This document shows positions 9,032 to 18,328 of a DNA stretch of 43,815 nucleotides, in pieces (within the stretch, counting starts at the first letter, position 1; every line of letters starts with the position of its first letter). The notes beneath the pieces are model-generated. The model had not been told where the DNA came from. It worked only from the letters and a program-made list of their open reading frames with translations, and made no database searches. This DNA is from Gammaproteobacteria bacterium (lineage in GTDB: Bacteria; Pseudomonadota; Gammaproteobacteria; SZUA-140): NCBI GenBank assembly GCA_003230085.1, contig QIGV01000070.1, positions 1-43,815 of the forward strand, written 5' to 3'. Both the position numbers and the translations under genes were made by a program.

Positions 9032-10398
9032 GGGTCCTCTCCGGGGGTACTGGCCAATACTTGCGCAGTCTCGCTCCTGATACTGCTCAATGATCTGATG
9101 AACGGCTGATAAACCTGAAACTGTGCCGGTATCTCCTTCAGAGCAACTTGGGCTGCACCATAGCCGGGATAGCTGCCAAACACGACGCTCCAGCGCTCAC
9201 TCCCCCCCACCCGGGTGCGATAGATATAGAGTTGCTTCATTTGTTCCAATGCCGTGTGCTGTAACAGGCGCTCCAGAGGCGCCAGCTCCAGATTATTCAT
9301 CAGCATCACCTGGATCGTGAAGCCCTTGCCTTGAGATTGAAGCCACTTACGAGTTTCTGCAATTCGTTCACCTAAATGTACTGCGATGGTGTTTTGTTGC
9401 GCGGGGACAACGGCTAAAAGGGCTGACGGAAAACCCTCCCGATACTCCTGTACTGATGGCGCAAGTGTAGATATTTTCCCGCCTTGCTTAAGTGCGGGTG
9501 TAAAGGCATAGCTGACCAGTCCCACCAAAGCAAACATCAGCCCTACACCGGCGGGTAGAAAACGCTTCATTGCAGACTTGCCGTTACTGGCATACTCACT
9601 GTCAAAAATTGCACGCCTGACATGTGCTCTAGTGATGCACATTGCACCATCGGCATAGGCCGCCAACAGTGACTTGTCCGCTATTATATGGAGACGGCGT
9701 ATTAAACCTTTACTATGGGAGGCCAGCATGCGCAGAGCCGGTGCACTGAACAGGTCAACACGTGGGCAACCCACTGCATGTAAGCGGAACTGTATATAGT
9801 CGGTGACCTCATCTGCACTCAGTTGTGGCAGGGAGAAATTTTGGGTAATCCGGTCCTTCAACTGACGAATTCCAGACTTGGCCAGCCGCGCGTCCAGTTC
9901 CGGCTGGCCGATGAGCAGGATCTGGAGGAGCTTTTCATTACGGGTTTCAAGATTGGACAAAAAACATAGTTCCTCCAGGGTCTCAAACGGCATACCCTGC
10001 GCTTCTTCTACGATGATCACTACCCGGCAGCCCTTACCATGCAGTCTGATGAGGTGATGCTGGAGATTATTCAGCAGATCGAGGCGGTCAGACGTATTCG
10101 AAACATTAACCAGACCGAGCTCCTGACTGATAGCGCGCAATACCTCGATGCGTGATAGGCTGGGATTGGCAAGATAGGCAATTTCTACTGACAGCGGCAG
10201 GGTGTGAATCAGCGTACGACACAGCATGGTCTTACCACTGCCGACCTCTCCGACCATTTTCACGATACCCTCACCAGACAGGATCGAATATTTTAAGGCA
10301 TCCAGGATAGCGCCTCGGGATGCACCACTGAAAAACTTCCGGGTATCCGGGGTAATCTTAAATGGATGGGAATGCAAACCAAAATATTTGCAATACAT
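9028..10398 (-). CDS. mshM: MshM/ExeA-like AAA ATPase with C-terminal SPOR-like domain
   Basis: 456 aa; MYCKYFGLHSHPFKITPDTRKFF start, Walker A GEVGSGKT, Walker B VVIIVEEAQ; TM; C-terminal FTIQVMLMNN...WSVVFGSYPGYGAAQVALKEIP resembles SPOR. Confidence 0.8.
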   Translation of the reverse strand: MYCKYFGLHSHPFKITPDTRKFFSGASRGAILDALKYSILSGEGIVKMVGEVGSGKTMLCRTLIHTLPLSVEIAYLANPSLSRIEVLRAISQELGLVNVSNTSDRLDLLNNLQHHLIRLHGKGCRVVIIVEEAQGMPFETLEELCFLSNLETRNEKLLQILLIGQPELDARLAKSGIRQLKDRITQNFSLPQLSADEVTDYIQFRLHAVGCPRVDLFSAPALRMLASHSKGLIRRLHIIADKSLLAAYADGAMCITRAHVRRAIFDSEYASNGKSAMKRFLPAGVGLMFALVGLVSYAFTPALKQGGKISTLAPSVQEYREGFPSALLAVVPAQQNTIAVHLGERIAETRKWLQSQGKGFTIQVMLMNNLELAPLERLLQHTALEQMKQLYIYRTRVGGSERWSVVFGSYPGYGAAQVALKEIPAQFQVYQPFIRSLSSIRSETAQVLASTPGEDP

Positions 10399-10466
10399 GG
10401 TATCTTTCCGTTTATTAGAGGATCCTGCAAACGGTTAAAGCAATTTTAGTGCCAGTCATACCTTCA

Positions 10467-10645
10467 TGCCTCACAACACGGGAGGCACCACGCTTTTTCG
10501 TAGCAGGAAGCTCGCAAAGAGTTTCACCTGCAAGCCCTGAAACCATCAATAAAATCTCTATCAACTTGATTTTTAATACTATAAAGATAGCCGCACTACA
10601 ATTTTTTTCGCTGCTGGAATGATGTGTCGCCAGCAGCAGCGGCTA
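10467..10645. other. Cluster of stable hairpins in mshM / mechanosensitive channel intergenic region, candidate structured RNA
   Basis: TGCCTC/GAGGCA (10467-10487); GCAGGAAGCTC-gcaaa-GAGTTTcaCCTGC (10503-10531); outer TAGCCGC/GCGGCTA with inner GCTGCTGG/CCAGCAGC (10588-10645). Confidence 0.4.
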
Positions 10646-10699
10646 CGATCCCTCATTGTCGTCGTAAAAAAGGAGGAAAATTGTTGCCTGTAACGAAAG

Positions 10700-10713
10700 G
10701 TCAATATATTGAC
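10700..10713. promoter_or_regulatory. 14-bp palindrome, possible operator
   Basis: GTCAATATATTGAC, about 100 bp upstream of the mechanosensitive channel start. Confidence 0.35.
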
Positions 10714-10810
10714 TTTTATGTACAGCTCAAGCATTCATTGGGCTAGCTATTAGTAACAGGAGAAGGTATTTTTTGATTATTATCACCTTGTTTTTTCGGA
10801 GAACTAAAAT

Positions 10811-13800
10811 ATGCCACTGATCAGGAACCTGATTCAGGCCGTCTGTATTGCATCCCTGGCGCTTATCACGGCAACAGCGCTGGCCACTACGCAACCGGCT
10901 GCACCCACTGTCAGTGGCTCCCAGGCTATTTCCAAAAAAGTTGTTGAAGGGCGACTCAAGGAAATTGAAGCCTCTACGGAATACGATGAGGTAGCCCAAT
11001 CAACCCTCATCAAGCGCTACCACAAAACATTGTCCAGCCTGGAATCCATGCATGCGCACCAGGCATCCACAAAGGAATATAAGCAGGCAAGTGCCAATGC
11101 TCCTGAAGAGATTAAGAAGCTTCGTGCCCAACAGAAACAGGCTAAAGAAAAACAGGCACCACAAACACTGGAATCCCTAAAAATTAGGGCTGATGTACAA
11201 CTGCCTGACATTGAGCGGTTACTGCTCAAGGAAAAAGCGAACGCAACCGCTGTCGAGACCAAGCTTAAGGCGCTCGAAAATCAGCTTGACGCAGAAGATG
11301 GCCGTCCCGAGCAGGCCCGTCAACGCTTAACCGAGGCCAGCGTGCAACTGGATAAAATCAATGCCGAACTCAAGAAATCAAAGCCAAGCGAAGAACCTGC
11401 CGTACTAAACGAGGCCCGCCGCTGGACCCTGATGGCACAAAGACAGGCGTTGACAGCTGAAATCAACATGATCGATCAGGAACTGCTCAGCCAACCTGTA
11501 CGCCTGGAACTACTCAAATATCAGATTGATACGACACGAATAAGTGTGAAAAGAATCGCTGAACGCACCGCACTGCTGGAAAATTTTCTCAACAGGCAAC
11601 GTCGTACTGAAGTCGAGCAGGTGATTGCTGAAGCGGAGACAACACCCGGCGAAACTGCTGATAAACATCCTGTCGTACAGGAACTGGCCAAGCACAATAT
11701 CCAGGCCAGCGAAGCGCTGAGCAAACTCTCCGAGCGCCTGGAACAGGTTTCCTCAGGCGACCAACAGGCCAATGAAATGGCCAAGCGCATCGAGAAGGAC
11801 TTCCGCCGTACCCAACAAAAACTCGATATAGCCGGGCTCAACCAGGCACTGGGACAAGTGCTACTCGAACAACGCCGCCAGCTTCCGGATATACGAAAAA
11901 TTCTCAAACAGGCGCAGCGGAATGAACAACTGATTGCAGCAACAACTTTTAGTCGCATCCAGACCAGCGAGGAACTGCGCAAGTTAAGCGATCTGGAAAG
12001 CTATGTTGATGGGCTAATCGCAAACCTGGATACCACAGAAATTTCTGATGTACGGGAAGACTTGCTGGTGCTGGCAGAAAATCGGCGTACGCTGCTACAA
12101 AAGACCGCTACCCTGAACAACGCCTATTTACGCACCCTCGGTGAACTCGACTATGCGCAACATCAGCTAACCGATGTCGTCAGCAGATATGATGCCTTTC
12201 TCTCCGAACGTCTGTTATGGGTACGCAGCGCACCGTCACCAAACATAGCCCTGTTGCTAAACACGCCGGCGCAGGTACGGAACATCCTTTCACCACAGCA
12301 ATGGTATAATGTACTCAATACGCTTTTTGTACAGATGATCTCGTCGCCTTACCCGCTAATGATTCTGGCGCTGTTCGGCGTGTTACTGTTCAAGCGGGGT
12401 GCCATGAAACGTGCGCTGCTGGAAACCAGCAAATTAATCAACAAGCCACGTACCGACAGCTTTCGCTACACACTGCGAGCGCTGGGACTGACCCTGTTGA
12501 TCGCCATACCATGGCCACTGTTGACATGGGCCCTGGGCTGGGTGCTGTCGAATTCACTGGATGCGGATAACTTCACCACCTCCCTGGCACACGGCCTAAT
12601 GGTCCTTTCACCCGCATTTTTCTACCTCAGCGCTTTCCGTAGTCTATGCCTGCCGCAGGGACTTGCTGGCGCTCACTTCCGCTGGCACGACGCCAGCCTA
12701 CAACCATTACGCCGGCAACTCGATCTGCTGATGATGACCTTTCTGCCAGCAGCACTGGTTGCGGTAATCGGTATTCACCAAGGCTCAATGATTGAAGGTG
12801 CCTTGGGGCGGATCGCCTTTATCGCTGCCATGGCCTCTCTGGCCTGGTACTTCTATCGGCTGCTCGGCCCACGAAACCCAGTACTTGAAGCCGAGCTCAA
12901 ACGCCACCCTGACAGCATGCTGAACCGTTTCCGCTATCTGTGGATGGTATTGGCACTTCTGATACCGTTATTGCACGTCGTACTTGCCATCGGTGGTTTC
13001 CTGTATACGGCAATGACCCTGACCAGTAGCCTGATCGATACCCTGTGGCTGATCCTCGGCTTTCTGGTCATTCACCAGCTGGCTGTTCGCTGGCTGCTGA
13101 TAACCGGACGCAAACTAAGCTTCGAAGCGGCAGTGGAACACCGCAAGGCCGCACTTGCCGCCCACCAGGATGGCGGTGCGACAACGACACCACATGACGA
13201 AGCTGAATCTGAAGAAGACGAGGTCGACTTGGTTGCGCTCAATCAGGATAGCCTCAAGTTGCTGAATAGTGCCATCCTGTTCGGGGCAATTTTCGGCTTG
13301 TGGTTTATCTGGTCGGACGTACTGCCTGCCTTTGGTCGTCTCGAAAATGTCACGTTGTGGCACTATATGGGGATCGCAGAGGGTCAGGAATCCCTGCTTC
13401 CGGTCACACTAGCGGATCTGTTATTGGCGTTGCTTATCGCCACTATTACGGTGGTCACTGCGCGGCGTTTTCCTGCGCTGCTGGAAATCGTGCTACTGAA
13501 GCGCTTCCCCGTCAGCTCCGGCGTACGTTACACGTCTACCACGCTGGCGCGATATATCATTTCCGCCGTGGGCTTACTGCTGGTGTTGAGTACGGTGGGC
13601 GCCAGCTGGTCCCAGGTCCAGTGGCTGGCAGCAGCGCTCGGCGTAGGCATCGGCTTTGGCTTGCAGGAAATCGTGGCAAACTTCATCAGTGGCCTGATCA
13701 TTCTATTCGAGCGGCCCATTCGGGTGGGCGACGTGGTCACGATAGGCGACACCGACGGCACAGTGACACGTATACACATACGCGCTACCACCATCAGGAC

Positions 13801-14215
13801 CTGGGACCGTCAGGAGTTGTTGGTACCTAATAAGGAATTCATCACTGGCCGGCTGCTTAACTGGTCGCTTTCAGATCAGACCACGCGCCTACGCATACCG
13901 GTAGGCATTGCCTATGGCGGCGACGTACAACAGGCTATGGCTTTGATGCGCGCGGTGGCGGAGGAAAATCCACTGGTCTTATCCGATCCTGCTCCGTACA
14001 CCCTCTTCGCCGCCTTCGGCGATAACACACTAAATCTGGAATTGCGCTGTTTCGTTGGGGCACAGGAAGATCGACTACCCGCGGGAACACAACTACATGA
14101 AGCAATCAATGAACAATTTAATCAGTGTGGCATCGTCATCGCCTTCCCACAGCGCGACATCCATTTGGACACGAGTCAGCCCTTGGATATCCGAATTCAA
14201 CGGGACAAGGCGTGA
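10811..14215 (+). CDS. Large mechanosensitive ion channel (MscK/MscM-type, KefA/YjeP family)
   Basis: 1134 aa; signal peptide, long periplasmic coiled coil, multiple TMs, MscS core ALGVGIGFGLQEIVANFISGLIILFERPIRVGDVVTIGDTDGTVTRIHIRATTIRTWDRQELLVPNKEFITG. Confidence 0.93.
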   Translation: MPLIRNLIQAVCIASLALITATALATTQPAAPTVSGSQAISKKVVEGRLKEIEASTEYDEVAQSTLIKRYHKTLSSLESMHAHQASTKEYKQASANAPEEIKKLRAQQKQAKEKQAPQTLESLKIRADVQLPDIERLLLKEKANATAVETKLKALENQLDAEDGRPEQARQRLTEASVQLDKINAELKKSKPSEEPAVLNEARRWTLMAQRQALTAEINMIDQELLSQPVRLELLKYQIDTTRISVKRIAERTALLENFLNRQRRTEVEQVIAEAETTPGETADKHPVVQELAKHNIQASEALSKLSERLEQVSSGDQQANEMAKRIEKDFRRTQQKLDIAGLNQALGQVLLEQRRQLPDIRKILKQAQRNEQLIAATTFSRIQTSEELRKLSDLESYVDGLIANLDTTEISDVREDLLVLAENRRTLLQKTATLNNAYLRTLGELDYAQHQLTDVVSRYDAFLSERLLWVRSAPSPNIALLLNTPAQVRNILSPQQWYNVLNTLFVQMISSPYPLMILALFGVLLFKRGAMKRALLETSKLINKPRTDSFRYTLRALGLTLLIAIPWPLLTWALGWVLSNSLDADNFTTSLAHGLMVLSPAFFYLSAFRSLCLPQGLAGAHFRWHDASLQPLRRQLDLLMMTFLPAALVAVIGIHQGSMIEGALGRIAFIAAMASLAWYFYRLLGPRNPVLEAELKRHPDSMLNRFRYLWMVLALLIPLLHVVLAIGGFLYTAMTLTSSLIDTLWLILGFLVIHQLAVRWLLITGRKLSFEAAVEHRKAALAAHQDGGATTTPHDEAESEEDEVDLVALNQDSLKLLNSAILFGAIFGLWFIWSDVLPAFGRLENVTLWHYMGIAEGQESLLPVTLADLLLALLIATITVVTARRFPALLEIVLLKRFPVSSGVRYTSTTLARYIISAVGLLLVLSTVGASWSQVQWLAAALGVGIGFGLQEIVANFISGLIILFERPIRVGDVVTIGDTDGTVTRIHIRATTIRTWDRQELLVPNKEFITGRLLNWSLSDQTTRLRIPVGIAYGGDVQQAMALMRAVAEENPLVLSDPAPYTLFAAFGDNTLNLELRCFVGAQEDRLPAGTQLHEAINEQFNQCGIVIAFPQRDIHLDTSQPLDIRIQRDKA

Positions 14216-14290
14216 GTAAATTAAACGGTTTAACCCAGAGCCCCCATAGTCGTTCGAGCTTCCGTGTCTCTCCCTCAAGACCGTTGCAAT

Positions 14291-14995
14291 TCATTTAGTG
14301 AGCACTCTTTGCGCCAGCTGTGACAAAATAGCGCGCAAGACCTGGTTGATTTTATCAAATTTCGCCGGGTTCGAGCTTATTTCATCCGCTGTCTGCACAT
14401 ACGGAGAATCAACAAGTTCCGCCCCGCAGTGTTCCAGCAAGCGACCTGCAGCGGCAAGACTGGTTTCTAGATGGAACTGGAATCCGATAATGCGGCCATC
14501 CAGGATAAAGCCCTGATTCTGGCAGGCTACACTGGAAGCCAGGGGCAAGGCCCCGTCTGGCAGATCGAAAGTATCCCCATGCCAGTGAAACACCTCAATT
14601 GTGGCAGGGAGAACCGGGCCGAGAATGGATAATGCAGCTTCTTCAGATCGCCTGATCTCAAACCAGCCTATTTCAGGGTAAGGGTTTTTCCTGACTGCAG
14701 CGCCCAGTGCCCGTGCAATCAGTTGCGCGCCCAGGCAAATTCCCAAAACTGTTTTACCCGCGTTGATTGCCGCCTTGATAAAGTGGCGCTCCGGTACCAG
14801 CCAGGGATGCCGTGCCTCATCAGCGACACTCATGGGCCCACCCAACACAACCAGCCAGTCGTAGCTATGCTGCGCGGGCAATTGCTCACCGAGATAGAAT
14901 CGCGTGTATGTCATCACATGCCCATGTCTGTCCGCCCAGCATGCTATTTCGGCCGGCCCCTCAAAGTAGACGTGCTGCAAAATATAGATGTGCAT
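14291..14995 (-). CDS. Class I glutamine amidotransferase (GMP synthase-like domain)
   Basis: 234 aa; VVLGGPMSV, GKTVLGICLGAQLIARALGA nucleophile elbow, GFQFHLET His-Glu motif. Confidence 0.88.
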   Translation of the reverse strand: MHIYILQHVYFEGPAEIACWADRHGHVMTYTRFYLGEQLPAQHSYDWLVVLGGPMSVADEARHPWLVPERHFIKAAINAGKTVLGICLGAQLIARALGAAVRKNPYPEIGWFEIRRSEEAALSILGPVLPATIEVFHWHGDTFDLPDGALPLASSVACQNQGFILDGRIIGFQFHLETSLAAAGRLLEHCGAELVDSPYVQTADEISSNPAKFDKINQVLRAILSQLAQRVLTK

Positions 14996-15022
14996 ATCGA
15001 ACCCGTCAATGATAGATCATCA

Positions 15023-16279
15023 TCAAAACATCCATGCTGCAACAAGCCCCGTCCCAGCGGCAAACGCCAGCGGCAATATTACCTGCCTCCTCACTCTGCT
15101 GCTGCCGATTGCACCTGCGAGAGCTGCCTTGAGCAGGGTATTGACTGCACCGGCAATCACAATACCTGTCGCTGTCAGTGTGATTGGTAAATCGTCCAGG
15201 CTCATCCTCGACAAGGTGAGGGTGATGGCATCCACATCCATTACGCCTGATATGGCGGCGAGCATATAGATACCGGTTTCGCCCATGAATTCCCTTATCG
15301 CCCTGCCAATCAGGATAATGGCAGCTAACAACACACCGAATAGAAGTGCGAATTTAAGCTGAAAGGGATTTTTAATCAGCAGCGAACGCGCCGGCAAATT
15401 ACCGGCCGGACCCAACCGTCTGAGGAAAATTACCGGCAGTATCGTGATAACGGTCATCACTGTCAATGGGGCCACCAGGCTGCTGAATACGCTGGTGTTG
15501 ATAATACTCGCCACCAGCAGGATACGCGGAAATACGGTGCTACAGGCCAACAATATTCCGGGGGCTAGTAGTCTGTCCAGGCCCGCTTCGGTTCGCGACA
15601 GGCGCGCAAAGTACAGTGTCAACGCCGTGGATGACACCAGACCGGCCAATACCGCGGTCAGCATCACGCCCTTTTCAGCGCCCACGGCCTTCATCGTAAT
15701 GTAGCCGCTGAATGAGAGGCCCGCAATCAGCACCACCATCCACCAGATTTCGTAGGGATTGACCGCCTCCCACGGCCCATAACCGCGATTTGGAAGGATG
15801 GGCAGCACTACAATGGTAATCAACAGCAACTTCAATGCGGCATGAAGGTCCTGTTTCTCCAGTTTCCTCAGCCAGCCGTGCAATACAGGCTTCATTCCCA
15901 GCAGCACTGTTGTAGAAACAGCAGCAGCAGCGGCAATAAAAATATGTCCCAGTGTCGCCATAGCGCCCAGTACAAAGGTGAGCAAGGCAGCTATCAAGCT
16001 GGTGATGCCGATATCCTTTTCACGGGGCAGGTTGACTAGATAGGCCACTGTCACCACCCCCGCCACACCAATAAACATTAATCCCAGCACATAGGCATTG
16101 AAGTGATCCGCCAGCAATCCCCCAAGACCTCCCAGCAAGCCGATCAGACCAAAAGTGCGTATGCCGGCAATGCGCTCACCTTCCTGAGACGCGCGCTGCT
16201 GCCAGCCCCGCTCAATACCGATCAACAAACCGATCGCCAGGGCAACACCAAGAGAAATAAGCTGCTCCAGGGTTACCAT
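15023..16279 (-). CDS. MgtC/SapB-DUF4010 family membrane protein
   Basis: 418 aa; LGVALAIGLLIGIERGWQQR...GIRTFGLIGLLGGL MgtC motif and DUF4010-type C-terminal TM region ISGVMDVDAITLTLSR. Confidence 0.85.
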   Translation of the reverse strand: MVTLEQLISLGVALAIGLLIGIERGWQQRASQEGERIAGIRTFGLIGLLGGLGGLLADHFNAYVLGLMFIGVAGVVTVAYLVNLPREKDIGITSLIAALLTFVLGAMATLGHIFIAAAAAVSTTVLLGMKPVLHGWLRKLEKQDLHAALKLLLITIVVLPILPNRGYGPWEAVNPYEIWWMVVLIAGLSFSGYITMKAVGAEKGVMLTAVLAGLVSSTALTLYFARLSRTEAGLDRLLAPGILLACSTVFPRILLVASIINTSVFSSLVAPLTVMTVITILPVIFLRRLGPAGNLPARSLLIKNPFQLKFALLFGVLLAAIILIGRAIREFMGETGIYMLAAISGVMDVDAITLTLSRMSLDDLPITLTATGIVIAGAVNTLLKAALAGAIGSSRVRRQVILPLAFAAGTGLVAAWMF

Positions 16280-16331
16280 CGCTACTGATTAATTATTCCC
16301 ATTTGGTCTGTGATACAGATTATCCGGCCCC

Positions 16332-17642
16332 TCAAAACCCCTGCATGCGGTCCATCATTTGTGGCAGCCACAGGGTAAGCTGGGGATAAACGACCAGCAC
16401 CACCAGAGTGAGCACCTGTAATATGACAAAAGGGATAATGCCGCGATATATCTGCTGTATTTTAATTTCGGGCGGCGCCACACCAAAAGGCGGGGTCAAA
16501 AACGAAGTCTGCAGATTCATGGCTATCAACACCGCAAACCAGAGTAGATCGATACCCATCAGTTCCGCAATGGGCGCCAATATGGGCACCACGATGAAAC
16601 AGATTTCCAGGAAATCGAGAAAGAAGCCCAACACGAAAATCAATAACATGCTCATGGCCAGAAAACCCCATTCACCCCCGGGCATGGCCAGCATCAAATC
16701 CTCCACCAGCATGTCGCCGCCCATACCACGAAACACCAGACCAAAAGCTGTCGCGCCGATCAGGATCAGAAACACCATACTGGTCAGTCGCGCGGTCTGC
16801 TGCATGGCGGCTCTGAGATTGGCAAGCGTCAGGCGCCGGTTTAGTGCGGCCAACAGCATTGCCCCCAGTGCACCTACCGCAGCAGATTCTGTCGGCGATG
16901 CAATGCCGAAAAAGATCGATCCCAATACCGCCACCACTAACAACAAAGGTGGGACCAGACTAGTGATAACCCGCATCAGCAAACTGACCTGCGGTATACC
17001 TTCTTCCTTTGTGAATACAATAGGTGGTGCGGCGGCCGGGCGTAACCAGCCAATAAATAATACATAAATAATAAATAGCAGGATCAATACCAGGCCCGGG
17101 GTCACTGCCGCCATAAACAGCTGGCCCACTGGCACGCCAATGACGTCGCCCAGTAAAATGAGAATGATACTGGGCGGTATGATCTGGCCCAGGGTGCCGG
17201 AAGCAGCAATCGTCCCGGTCGCCAATGCCGGGCTATAGTGGTGCTTGAGTAGTGCGGGCAGGGCGATGATGCCCATGGTAACCACTGTGGCGCCTACTAC
17301 ACCGGTGGTCGCCGCCAGCAGGGCGCCCACAACGATGATAGAAACCGCCAGCCCGCCTCGCACTCGCCCAAACAGCATGCCCATGGTTTCCAGCAATGCT
17401 TCCGCCATGCCGGATTTCTCCAGTACGACTCCCATAAATACAAACATGGGCACGGCCAGCAGGGTGAAGTTGGTCATGATTCCCCATATGCGCAAGGGCA
17501 GCAGATCAAAAAATTCCAGGCCAAGAAAGACGCCGCCAAACAGCATGGATACCGCACCCAAGGTAAAGGCAACCGGAAATCCTATTAATAGCAGAGCTAT
17601 AGCCACCCCAAACATCGCCAGCGCCCAGGCTTCTATTTCCAT
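16332..17642 (-). CDS. TRAP transporter large permease subunit (DctM family)
   Basis: 436 aa; GVVGATVVTMGIIALPALLKHHYSPALATGTIAASGTLGQIIPPSIILILLGD signature, LQTSFLTPPFGVA near C-terminus. Confidence 0.93.
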   Translation of the reverse strand: MEIEAWALAMFGVAIALLLIGFPVAFTLGAVSMLFGGVFLGLEFFDLLPLRIWGIMTNFTLLAVPMFVFMGVVLEKSGMAEALLETMGMLFGRVRGGLAVSIIVVGALLAATTGVVGATVVTMGIIALPALLKHHYSPALATGTIAASGTLGQIIPPSIILILLGDVIGVPVGQLFMAAVTPGLVLILLFIIYVLFIGWLRPAAAPPIVFTKEEGIPQVSLLMRVITSLVPPLLLVVAVLGSIFFGIASPTESAAVGALGAMLLAALNRRLTLANLRAAMQQTARLTSMVFLILIGATAFGLVFRGMGGDMLVEDLMLAMPGGEWGFLAMSMLLIFVLGFFLDFLEICFIVVPILAPIAELMGIDLLWFAVLIAMNLQTSFLTPPFGVAPPEIKIQQIYRGIIPFVILQVLTLVVLVVYPQLTLWLPQMMDRMQGF

Positions 17643-17647
17643 TAGTG

Positions 17648-18205
17648 CTAGACTTCCTGTTGCTTATCGGCCTTGGCGGCACCCGGTTCTTGACTGCCAG
17701 AGTTGATGCGCTGGAGACTGCGTATCATCATTGCAATCCCCTGGAGTAACAATAGAGAAAACCCCACGATGATCATTGCCTTCAACAGGTAGCGGTAAGG
17801 AAGCCCTCCAGGATCCGGAGAGCCCTCCTGCATGCGATAGGCATTGGCAACAAAAGGGAGGCTGCCGCTGATGACCAGCAGGCAAAAGGGAATGAGGAAA
17901 AACAAACTGCCCAGTAAATCGATCCAGGCACGGCCACGTTCACCCACGCGTCTGCTCTGATAGATGACATCGACGCGGACATGTTCATCATGCTTCAGGG
18001 TATAGGCGGCGCCTAGCAGAAAAATCATCGCAAAGAGATGCCATTCAAGCTCCTGCAAGGCCACCGAACCACTTTGGAATAAATAGCGCATCGCTACGTC
18101 ATACCCGATGATCAAGACCATCAGCAAAACCAGCCATGCACTCAGGCGCCCGCTCCATTCACTGATGGCCTCGATGAGACAAGCGACTTTTTTCAGGAAG
18201 TTCAT
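17648..18205 (-). CDS. TRAP transporter small permease subunit (DctQ family)
   Basis: 185 aa, four TMs; EWHLFAMIFLLGAAYTLKHDEHVRVDVIYQ is a DctQ signature; adjacent to DctM. Confidence 0.92.
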   Translation of the reverse strand: MNFLKKVACLIEAISEWSGRLSAWLVLLMVLIIGYDVAMRYLFQSGSVALQELEWHLFAMIFLLGAAYTLKHDEHVRVDVIYQSRRVGERGRAWIDLLGSLFFLIPFCLLVISGSLPFVANAYRMQEGSPDPGGLPYRYLLKAMIIVGFSLLLLQGIAMMIRSLQRINSGSQEPGAAKADKQQEV

Positions 18206-18328
18206 ACTGCTTTCTCTTTATGCGAAATCAAATGGTGTTGTAAAAGCGCCCTCTCCCGATGGGAGAAGGAACCATGTCCTTTAACGACACCCTTCCAAGG
18301 GAAAAGGAGCAAAAAACCCCTCTGTTTA

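Noticed and set aside
10440-10540. c-di-GMP-I (GEMM) riboswitch upstream of mshM
   Set aside because: Attractive given the MshE link, and a CGCAAAG string is present, but the conserved GGCAAACC...GGGACGCAAAGCC arrangement is missing on either strand.
10468-10542. 24-aa ORF MPHNTGGTTLFRSRKLAKSFTCKP
   Set aside because: Overlaps the hairpins, no clear ribosome binding site or recognisable motif; more likely structured non-coding sequence.
11521-11982. 153-aa minus ORF opposite the channel coiled coil
   Set aside because: Ser/Arg/Leu-rich antisense of a repetitive coiled-coil region; not credible as a gene.
13300-13830. 176-aa ORF in another frame of the mechanosensitive channel gene
   Set aside because: Overlaps the conserved MscS core in the correct frame; looks like an out-of-frame shadow.
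16408-17067. 219-aa plus-strand ORF antisense to dctM
   Set aside because: Shadow ORF on the opposite strand of a clear DctM gene; composition is biased (Ser/Thr/Asn/Arg) with no recognisable domain.
18250-18315. Short inverted repeats CTCTCCCgatGGGAGA and CCCTTccAAGGG, REP-like
   Set aside because: Only one degenerate copy in the window; cannot support a repeat family without a genome-wide search.
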